Origin: Halopseudomonas xinjiangensis
GTDB taxonomy: Bacteria; Pseudomonadota; Gammaproteobacteria; Pseudomonadales; Pseudomonadaceae
Length of the DNA: 64,000 nucleotides
Assembly: GCA_011050525.1 (NCBI GenBank)
Contig: DRFO01000030.1
Coordinates: forward strand, 186,001 to 250,000
Reading direction: 5' to 3'
Both the position numbers and the translations under genes were made by a program. Shown here piece after piece: positions 57,560-64,000 of this stretch. Each line of letters opens with the position of its first letter. Positions within the stretch are counted from its first letter, which is position 1. Under the pieces are notes generated by a model, which saw nothing but the letters and a program-made list of their open reading frames with translations, was not told where the DNA came from and ran no database searches.

Positions 57560-59503
57560 TTCAAGATACTGCTCGTGTGGCTCCATCACGGGCTGTTTGA
57601 TTCCCAGCTTGTCTCCATATATTACGGCATAGGTCAGAACGCTCTGCACGTACTGCCGTGTCTCGTCGAAGGGTATGGCTTCTATCCAGACATCGGCCGG
57701 TATGCCGTCGATCTCTCTGGTCCATTGGCGGACCCGGCCGGGGCCGGCGTTATAAGCTGCGGACGCTAGAACCCGGTTGCCTTTGAACTGTTTATGTAGC
57801 TGTGAAAGATAGGCCGTTCCCAGTGCGATGTTGCGCTCCGGAATCAATACATCATTCGGATTGCCAAGGGGTATTCCATAACGCTTGGCTGTTTCCCGCG
57901 CGGTACCGGGCATCAGTTGCATCAGCCCTGTGGCTCCGGCGTGCGAGCGAACGTCAGCCATGAACGCGCTTTCCTGACGGGTGATGGCGTAGACCCATGG
58001 CGAATTCAACTGCCGGACTTTTGCCTGTTGAGTGATTGGCTCCTGGTAGGCCAGCGGAAAACGAATGTCCAGGTCATCCCAGTACTGCGCCAGGCTGATG
58101 CCCCGGATAGCCGGAAAATACCATTGCATCTCGTTCGCCATGATTGCCTGGGCAATCAGCTCATCGCGACTGAACTGTTGGCCCACGTGATACCACTCGC
58201 GGCGTGCGTCGACCACTTCTCCACGCGCCAGAAATTCCTTGGCGCGACGAATGCCACCGGTCTGAGCAACCTTGGCTTCTACTTCAGCGTCAACTTTGGC
58301 GGGCTGGTGATTCAGAGCATAGGGCTGACGGCTGCGTTCCGCAGCAATGAAGCCATAGAAATCCCGTTCCTCTGCAAGCTTGGCGTACTCGGATTTGAGT
58401 TCATCCTGCGGCGAGGCCAGTTGAGCGCTACGGATCTTCCAGTAGCGCCAGCGGCTTTGCTGCTGCATTGTTTCAGGCATTGCCTGGGTCAACCGTTGGG
58501 CGATATCCCACTGCTGGGTTCGTAGCGCGAGGCGGATGCGCCATTCACTGACCTGATCGTCTTCCATGTTGGGGTCGTTGGCCGCCATGAACGCCAATGC
58601 GTCTGGGTTGTGACGTTTCGCCATGCGCACCCCTATGTCGCGGGTGATTGCCAGGCGGTCGGTGCTGGCGAACGGCAGATCGCGATAGAGCGGCCACAGC
58701 GCCATGGCTGCGGCAGGGTCGTCGCGGCCCATGCGGCGCAACGCTACGGTCACTATATCGGCCAGCTTGATGGGTGGCTGGCTGCCGCTCGGCCGGTAGT
58801 TGGCCGTCTGGCTTAACCGGCTGGGCTTGGTGGCCGTATCCACGAATCGTTGTGCGAGGGTGGTTTGCTCCGGCATCTGTCGCACCAGGTAATGCGCCAG
58901 AGCATCCTGACGATACAGCAAAGCCAGCCTGATGCGCTGCCAGACGACCTCTGAAGTAAGCCCTCCGGCGTTCATCCAGCGCTCGAACAGCGGATCGCAT
59001 TCCTTCGGCTGTGAGCGACCGACGGTCCAGAGCTCGGTTGCTCGCTGCATGGCTTTGGTGACTTCACCTTCGCGCCACATTTGATTGGTCAGCAGGCAGT
59101 CCAGGCCGGCATCCTGGCTGGCCGCATCGTAGTTCTTGCGCAGCATGGACCACTGTTGTTCCCGTGCAAGGCGGCGCAGCCAGGTGTTCCTGAGTCCCTG
59201 TGCGGCAGGGAGATCGCCGTAGGTTAGCAAAAACTCCTCTACCCGACGATGTGATGGCTTGTCCTGCCGGTTCAGCTCTTCCAGTAACAAATAGGGATAG
59301 AGCGGATAATCCGCCAAGCCTTGTTTGAGGCTCTGGTAACGTTCAGTTTTCCCGGCCTTCAGCGCTGCCATGGCCTGATCAAAGCTTTGCCGCTGCGCCA
59401 GGAGTTTATTATCGGCGGCGAGGGAAGGCGTGGTTAGAAACAAGGAGATGAGAAATAGGAAAATGATCTTTTTGATGGAAATGGCAATTTGACGACGCAT
59501 CAT
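57551..59503 (-). CDS. slt: Slt, soluble lytic murein transglycosylase
   Basis: A periplasmic peptidoglycan-cleaving enzyme of about 650 residues (Slt70-like). It has a signal peptide (IKKIIFLFLISLFLTTPSLAA), a long alpha-helical U-shaped domain, a linker domain and the C-terminal lysozyme-like domain. Catalytic Glu is in AITRQESAFMADVRSHAGATGLMQLMPGTA, followed by NIALGTAYLSQL and SAAYNAGPGRVRQW. Two adjacent ATGs (59503 and 59500) are possible starts; AGGA is better spaced for the second. An upstream ORF extension to 59539 is unlikely. Confidence 0.94.
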   Translation of the reverse strand: MMRRQIAISIKKIIFLFLISLFLTTPSLAADNKLLAQRQSFDQAMAALKAGKTERYQSLKQGLADYPLYPYLLLEELNRQDKPSHRRVEEFLLTYGDLPAAQGLRNTWLRRLAREQQWSMLRKNYDAASQDAGLDCLLTNQMWREGEVTKAMQRATELWTVGRSQPKECDPLFERWMNAGGLTSEVVWQRIRLALLYRQDALAHYLVRQMPEQTTLAQRFVDTATKPSRLSQTANYRPSGSQPPIKLADIVTVALRRMGRDDPAAAMALWPLYRDLPFASTDRLAITRDIGVRMAKRHNPDALAFMAANDPNMEDDQVSEWRIRLALRTQQWDIAQRLTQAMPETMQQQSRWRYWKIRSAQLASPQDELKSEYAKLAEERDFYGFIAAERSRQPYALNHQPAKVDAEVEAKVAQTGGIRRAKEFLARGEVVDARREWYHVGQQFSRDELIAQAIMANEMQWYFPAIRGISLAQYWDDLDIRFPLAYQEPITQQAKVRQLNSPWVYAITRQESAFMADVRSHAGATGLMQLMPGTARETAKRYGIPLGNPNDVLIPERNIALGTAYLSQLHKQFKGNRVLASAAYNAGPGRVRQWTREIDGIPADVWIEAIPFDETRQYVQSVLTYAVIYGDKLGIKQPVMEPHEQYLEAP

Positions 59504-59669
59504 GAATCCTGCCCGGATGGGCGTTTGAAAATATCGCAAGAGGGAATAGAACAGGCTTCACGACAGCTTAGCGGTTTGCCGTCGGCGGGCAAAGGGGCTG
59601 GCCTGAATAAACATGCAGGACACTCCGGGGACAGGTAGAATGCCGGCCTGTATAAGTTAAAGGTGTGTT

Positions 59670-61595
59670 ATGGCTCTGCTCTCGTTTACTGATGTCTCTC
59701 TGGCCTATGGCTTGAATCCGTTGCTGCACAAGGTTGGCTTCGAGCTGGATCGGGGTGAGCGCGTCTGCCTTATCGGACGCAATGGCGCTGGCAAATCAAG
59801 TCTGTTCAAGTTGCTCAATGGCGATCAGTCGGCGGATGAAGGGGATATCTGGTATGCGCCGGGCCTGAAAATCGGACAGCTGCCCCAGGAGTTGCCTGAA
59901 GCAGGTGATCAGCTTGTGTATGACGTTGTTGCGGCTGGCCTGGCCGGAGTGGGCGAGCTGCTTGCCGAATACCATCATCTGATACATGGTGAAATGGGCG
60001 AAGCCGAACTGGATCGGCTGGAAAAGGTGCAGACCCGCCTTGAGGCCAAAGATGGCTGGCGGCTCAACCAACTGGTAGAAACTACCCTAACCCGTCTGGA
60101 GCTTCCGGCAGAGAAACGCATGTCGGAGCTCTCGGGCGGCTGGCGCAGGCGGGTACTGCTGGCCCAGGCTCTGGTGGCCGAGCCAGATGTGCTTCTCCTC
60201 GATGAGCCGACCAACCATCTCGATATCCATACCATTGCCTGGCTGGAACAGGTGCTGTTGGAGTTTCGTGGCGCTGTGCTGTTCATCACCCATGATCGTC
60301 AGTTCCTGCAAGCGCTGGCGACTCGCATTCTAGAGTTGGATCGCGGCAACCTGATCGACTGGAAGGGCAACTATTCAAGCTTTCTGGAGCACAAGGAACA
60401 GCAGTTGGCCGCCGAGGCAAGCGCCAACGCCTTGTTTGACAAGCGTCTGGCCCAGGAAGAGGTCTGGATCCGGCAGGGTATCAAGGCACGCAGGACCCGC
60501 AATGAAGGGCGGGTAAGGGCGCTTAAGGCGATGCGTGACGAACGGTCCCAGCGCCTTGAGCGCCAAGGTCGTGCCAGCTTTCAGCTGGAGACCGCCGACT
60601 CGTCGGGCAAACGGGTTATTGAGGTCGAGAACGTCAGCTTTGCCTGGCCGGGCCAAGCGCCGCTGATTCGCAACTTGACTACCCATGTGTTGCGCGGCGA
60701 CCGAATTGGACTGATCGGCAACAATGGGTCGGGCAAAAGTACGCTGCTCAAGCTGTTGCTTGGGCAACTGGAGCCCACAACCGGTGTTATCAAGCATGGC
60801 ACCAAGCTCGAGGTGGCCTACTTTGACCAGCTCCGGGGCCAGCTCGAACTCGAACGTTCGGTGATCGACAATATTTCGGAAGGCCGCGATTTCATCGAAA
60901 TCAACGGAGAACGCCGACATGTAATCAGCTATTTGGGCGACTTCCTGTTTTCGCCTGAGCGTGCGCGGACGCCGGTCAAAGCCCTGTCTGGTGGTGAGCG
61001 GGCTCGGCTTCTGCTGGCCAGGCTTTTCAGCAAGCCGGCCAACGTACTGGTCCTCGATGAGCCGACCAATGATCTTGATGTGGAAACGCTGGAACTGCTC
61101 GAAGACGTGCTAGCCGGCTTCGATGGCACTGTGTTGCTGGTAAGCCATGATCGGCTGTTCCTCGACAACGTGGTGACCAGTAGTCTGGTATTCGAGGGCA
61201 ACGGTTCCGTGCGCGAATACGTCGGCGGTTATGCCGACTGGCTACGTCAAGGCGGCAGGATCGAGTCGTTGGCGGAGTGGGGGGTAGAAAGCAAGGATGA
61301 ATCGGCTACCGCCGAGTCCAGCCAAGCTGTTCAGGTCCCGTCTCAAGTAGCCGAGCCTGCAGCCACCAAAGCCAAGCTCAGCTATAAATTGCAGCGTGAG
61401 CTGGATACGCTGCCTGCGCTGATGGAAAAACTTGAGACCGAGCTGGTGGCGCTACAACAGAAGGTCAATCAGCCCGGCTTTTATCAGCAGCCCCATGATG
61501 CGACCGCGCCAGTGATCGAAGCCATGGCTGTGAAGCAGGCGGAGCTGGACAAGGCTTTGGAGCGCTGGGCCGAACTCGACGACATGCAAAGCTGA
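59670..61595 (+). CDS. uup: Uup-type ABC-F ATPase
   Basis: A soluble duplicated ABC ATPase of 641 residues with no membrane domain. Walker A motifs GRNGAGKSS (about 36-44) and GNNGSGKST (about 350), signatures LSGGWRRR and LSGGERAR, and Walker B LLLDEPTNHLD and LVLDEPTNDLD are all present. The inter-domain linker has the basic KARRTRNEGRVRALK segment typical of Uup, and a C-terminal coiled coil (about 565-640) follows. ABC-F proteins act on the ribosome; Uup is also linked to DNA metabolism. It converges on the stress protein gene with a 10-bp gap. Confidence 0.93.
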   Translation: MALLSFTDVSLAYGLNPLLHKVGFELDRGERVCLIGRNGAGKSSLFKLLNGDQSADEGDIWYAPGLKIGQLPQELPEAGDQLVYDVVAAGLAGVGELLAEYHHLIHGEMGEAELDRLEKVQTRLEAKDGWRLNQLVETTLTRLELPAEKRMSELSGGWRRRVLLAQALVAEPDVLLLDEPTNHLDIHTIAWLEQVLLEFRGAVLFITHDRQFLQALATRILELDRGNLIDWKGNYSSFLEHKEQQLAAEASANALFDKRLAQEEVWIRQGIKARRTRNEGRVRALKAMRDERSQRLERQGRASFQLETADSSGKRVIEVENVSFAWPGQAPLIRNLTTHVLRGDRIGLIGNNGSGKSTLLKLLLGQLEPTTGVIKHGTKLEVAYFDQLRGQLELERSVIDNISEGRDFIEINGERRHVISYLGDFLFSPERARTPVKALSGGERARLLLARLFSKPANVLVLDEPTNDLDVETLELLEDVLAGFDGTVLLVSHDRLFLDNVVTSSLVFEGNGSVREYVGGYADWLRQGGRIESLAEWGVESKDESATAESSQAVQVPSQVAEPAATKAKLSYKLQRELDTLPALMEKLETELVALQQKVNQPGFYQQPHDATAPVIEAMAVKQAELDKALERWAELDDMQS

Positions 61596-61605
61596 AAAAG
61601 CCGTT

Positions 61606-62046
61606 CTACTTTTTCTTCTTCGCCAGGCGCACGGCGATGACGTCGCAGGGTGCACCATGCAATACATCGTTGGCAGTAGAGCCCAGCAGTAATGCCAACC
61701 CGTGGCGACCATGGCTGCCGACGACGATCAGGTCGCAAGCTTGTTCAGTGCTGACCCGGTGTATTTCCTGCCGGGGATGCCCGAAAGCTATCTGCAACTG
61801 GTCCTCCGGTAGGCCATAATCACCGGCGAAAGCTTGCATTCGCTCGCGGGCCTGTTCAAATTGCTGCTGTTGCAGCATTGAAAGGTCCATGGGCACGTCA
61901 CCACCATAGGCCATCGCCAGAGGCTCCACGACATGCAGCAAGGTGAGTTTGGCGTCGAGAGCCTTGGCCAGCGACACGGCATGGTCAGCAACCGAGCGGC
62001 ACTCATCAATCAGATCCACTGCCACTAGCACATGAGAGTAAAGCAT
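61606..62046 (-). CDS. Universal stress protein (UspA family)
   Basis: A 146-residue single-domain Usp protein, cytoplasmic. The N-terminal strand HVLVAVDLIDECRSVADHAV is followed by the nucleotide-binding end GSHGRHGLALLLGSTANDVL, fitting the ATP-binding G-2x-G-9x-G(S/T) pattern. The C-terminus PCDVIAVRLAKKKK is basic. Characterised relatives are induced by starvation or stress; nothing in the promoter identifies the signal here. It is convergent with uup and divergent from the next small gene, and it has an AGGAGG-like site before its ATG. Confidence 0.92.
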   Translation of the reverse strand: MLYSHVLVAVDLIDECRSVADHAVSLAKALDAKLTLLHVVEPLAMAYGGDVPMDLSMLQQQQFEQARERMQAFAGDYGLPEDQLQIAFGHPRQEIHRVSTEQACDLIVVGSHGRHGLALLLGSTANDVLHGAPCDVIAVRLAKKKK

Positions 62047-62154
62047 GCAGGTTCCTCCTGGCTTTTTCGCTGATACTAACAGTCTTTATAATCCAGTCCA
62101 CTGCCTAATAGATACAACGAGTGGTTTTCAAGGCGAATTCATCGGCCTGCCGCT

Positions 62155-62595
62155 ATGAGCTGGGTAATCGTGGGTCTGGTCGCGGCCGTGCTGATATCGA
62201 CACTGCAAAAGCTGCTACCTCGGGGCAGAGAGTTGCATCTGCATCGATTGCGAGAAGAAGCGCGCAAGTACGGTTTTATCGTGGAGCGCCAGGCGGCAAA
62301 TGAGAGGGACCCGGCGCTTGCTCGTTGCGTCGGTTATCGCCTGGCCCTGAACCGGTGCGCGCTGGAGCAGGAGTTCAGTTTTCGGCGGAACGAGCACGGA
62401 TGGGAGAAACGGCACGGGGCTGACGTGGATGAAGAGATCGAATCATTGCTGGTTCAGCTACCAACTTCCGTGGCCGGAATCGACAGGCAAAGCTTTTCGG
62501 TGCTGGTGCACTGGATCGAACCTGCCGATATCGGCGCAGTTGAGGTGCTGTACGCGTCGCTGAAACCTCTGCATCAAATGCCGGTCGGACTATAA
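62155..62595 (+). CDS. Conserved hypothetical protein with N-terminal membrane helix
   Basis: A 146-residue protein that I do not recognise. The first 17 or so residues (MSWVIVGLVAAVLISTLQ) form a short hydrophobic helix, possibly a signal anchor, followed by a basic segment (PRGRELHLHRLREEARKYGF) and a globular remainder without clear motifs. A similar small gene sits between the Usp gene and fadB in other Pseudomonas as far as I recall. The ATG lacks a strong ribosome-binding site. Confidence 0.7.
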   Translation: MSWVIVGLVAAVLISTLQKLLPRGRELHLHRLREEARKYGFIVERQAANERDPALARCVGYRLALNRCALEQEFSFRRNEHGWEKRHGADVDEEIESLLVQLPTSVAGIDRQSFSVLVHWIEPADIGAVEVLYASLKPLHQMPVGL

Positions 62596-62912
62596 GATGC
62601 AGTGAGTAAGATGCTAATATCGTTTCTGGATTGTATTAATATATTACTGTTTTAAAACAATATTTTATAGATTTAATCTGATATTTCCGATTTGCGTCGG
62701 CGCACCTGCTCGGTAGCGCATTGACAATCAAGTGGTTTTCCGAGAAGGTGTGCGCACCCGAATCAAACAAGCGTATGAATTTTCGTGCAGAGCCTGCACG
62801 TCTTCTGTCGCATCGGGAACGTTCATGACATCGTCCAGCAACGGCCTGCCTCGATTGGGGCTGGTATCTGGACGATGTTTCTCATGTGCTTTTATAGCGT
62901 GGAGATCAGTTG
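62596..62912 (+). promoter_or_regulatory. fadB upstream region with structured leader
   Basis: There is no gene in these 317 bp. The first part (about 62610-62695) is markedly AT-rich and includes the palindrome GTTTTAAAAC. TTGACA at 62721-62726 could be a -35 box, but no good -10 follows. Nearer fadB, ACATCGTCCAG (62828-62838) and CTGGACGATGT (62868-62878) form a perfect 11-bp inverted repeat, ending 34 nt before the fadB ATG. GGAG at about 62901 is the fadB ribosome-binding site. Confidence 0.6.
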
Positions 62913-64000
62913 ATGATTTACGAAGGTAAAGCCATCACGGTTCAAGCCCTTGAAGACGGCATCGTCGAACTCAAGTTCGATCTGCAGGGCGAGTCTGTCA
63001 ACAAGTTCAATCGTGCGACCCTGGCGGAGCTTCAAGCTGCCGTCGAGTCAATTCAGTCTGACGCCAGCGTCAAGGGCGTTATCGTCACCAGCGGCAAGGA
63101 CGTTTTCATCGTCGGCGCCGATATCAACGAGTTTGTCAACACGTTCCAGCTGCCAGAGGAAGATCTGGTCGCGGGCAACCTCGAAGCCAATCAGATTTTC
63201 AATGCCTTTGAAGATCTTAAAGTACCTACCGTCGCCGCCATCAACGGCCTGGCGCTGGGTGGCGGTTTCGAAATGTGTCTGGCTTGCGACTATCGCGTCA
63301 TGTCTTCCACTGCAAAGGTGGGTTTGCCTGAAGTCAAGCTGGGCATCTATCCCGGTTTTGGCGGTACCGTTCGCGCTCCTCGTATCATGGGCGTGGATAA
63401 CGCCATTGAATGGATTTGTGGCGGCAGCGAGCAGCGTGCAGACAAGGCGCTGGGCATGCGTGCTGTCGACGGCGTGGTTGAGCCCGGTAAATTGAAAGAA
63501 GCTGCCATTGATCTGGCCAAGCGCGCCATATCCGGTGAAATGGATTACATGGCCAAGCGTCAGCCCAAGCTGGAAAAGGTCAAGCTCAACACCATCGAGC
63601 AGATGATGGCGTTCGAGACGGCCAAGGGTTTCGTTGCCGGCCAGGCTGGTCCTAACTATCCGGCGCCGGTTGAAGCAATCAAGACCATTCAGAAAGCAGC
63701 CAACCACGGCCGTGACAAAGCGTTGGAAATCGAAGCGGCTGGTTTTGCCAAGCTTGCCAAGACCTCTGTTGCTGCCAGCCTGGTAGGTCTGTTTCTGAAT
63801 GATCAGGCGCTTAAGCAGAAAGCCAAGCAATATGACAAGCAGGCCGCCGATGTAAAACTGGCTGCCGTGCTGGGTGCGGGCATCATGGGTGGCGGCATCG
63901 CCTACCAGTCCGCGGTCAAGGGCACGCCGATCATGATGAAGGATATCCGCGAAGAGGGTATCCAGATGGGTCTGGAAGAAGCGTCCAAACTGCTCGGCAA
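62913..64000 (+). CDS. fadB: FadB, fatty acid oxidation complex alpha subunit (partial)
   Basis: The multifunctional beta-oxidation subunit (enoyl-CoA hydratase, isomerase and 3-hydroxyacyl-CoA dehydrogenase). The reading frame is open to the window end, giving the first 362 residues of roughly 715. The crotonase domain has [35 protein letters not shown] and the paired glutamates around [16 protein letters not shown]. The dehydrogenase domain has just begun with the NAD-binding [16 protein letters not shown]. The gene is truncated only by the window. A fadA partner is expected downstream. Confidence 0.95.
   Translation, partial: MIYEGKAITVQALEDGIVELKFDLQGESVNKFNRATLAELQAAVESIQSDASVKGVIVTSGKDVFIVGADINEFVNTFQLPEEDLVAGNLEANQIFNAFEDLKVPTVAAINGLALGGGFEMCLACDYRVMSSTAKVGLPEVKLGIYPGFGGTVRAPRIMGVDNAIEWICGGSEQRADKALGMRAVDGVVEPGKLKEAAIDLAKRAISGEMDYMAKRQPKLEKVKLNTIEQMMAFETAKGFVAGQAGPNYPAPVEAIKTIQKAANHGRDKALEIEAAGFAKLAKTSVAASLVGLFLNDQALKQKAKQYDKQAADVKLAAVLGAGIMGGGIAYQSAVKGTPIMMKDIREEGIQMGLEEASKLLG

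Overview
The window is a dense, single-chromosome stretch of a gammaproteobacterium of the Pseudomonas group. CysB, ThrH, HU-beta, FimL, NudC and the AcnD/PrpF methylcitrate genes all look like Pseudomonas proteins. The gene order also follows what I recall of P. aeruginosa from cysB to metH (cysB-cysH-thrH-pabB; tig-clpP-clpX-lon-hupB-ppiD-fabI-npp/yej-mltD-gloB-rnhA-dnaQ; fimL-nudC; SDR-kinase-SCP2-phosphatase-sohB; sulfite reductase-metH). A more distant Pseudomonas lineage is possible, but this is inference. No phage, transposase, integrase or CRISPR array is visible.

Layout. 1-4.4 kb: sulfur assimilation (cysB, cysH), thrH and pabB. 4.4-7.0 kb: a minus-strand unit of a 7TM protein with an inactive transglutaminase domain and a RimK-like ATP-grasp ligase, running into pabB. 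7.2-14.3 kb: the methylcitrate operon for propionate (prpR-prpB-prpC-acnD-prpF, no prpD). 14.4-16.2 kb: a degenerate SDR and folD. 16.4-16.8 kb: tRNA-Arg, tRNA-His and tRNA-Leu. 17-25.8 kb: protein quality control and nucleoid genes (tig, clpP, clpX, lon, hupB, ppiD). 25.8-34.3 kb: fabI and a peptide-type ABC importer with two binding proteins. 34.3-38.9 kb: mltD, gloB, a methyltransferase, rnhA and dnaQ. 39-43 kb: a dienoyl-CoA isomerase-like crotonase, fimL, nudC and a membrane protein. 43-48.5 kb: genes resembling acyl-CoA or lipid metabolism, plus sohB. 48.6-55.1 kb: sulfite reductase and its DUF934 partner, two small membrane proteins and metH. 55.2-64 kb: a DJ-1/PfpI protein, nfuA, cheV, slt, uup, a universal stress protein and the start of fadB.

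Two themes link genes. Sulfur runs from CysB control through CysH and sulfite reductase to MetH. Acyl-CoA turnover runs from the prp operon (propionyl-CoA) through the crotonase, the SDR/kinase/SCP2 cluster and the acrylyl-CoA reductase to FadB.

The most striking non-coding structure is a 109-110 bp element present four times (2773-2882, 2950-3059 inverted, 9992-10101, 12876-12984). Each copy has a conserved 62-bp core with two hairpins, flanked by about 24-nt arms. The arms differ between copies but pair with each other within each copy. All four lie just downstream of a stop codon, in the sense orientation of the upstream gene. This pattern points to a structured, possibly mobile 3'-UTR element that I cannot assign to a named family.
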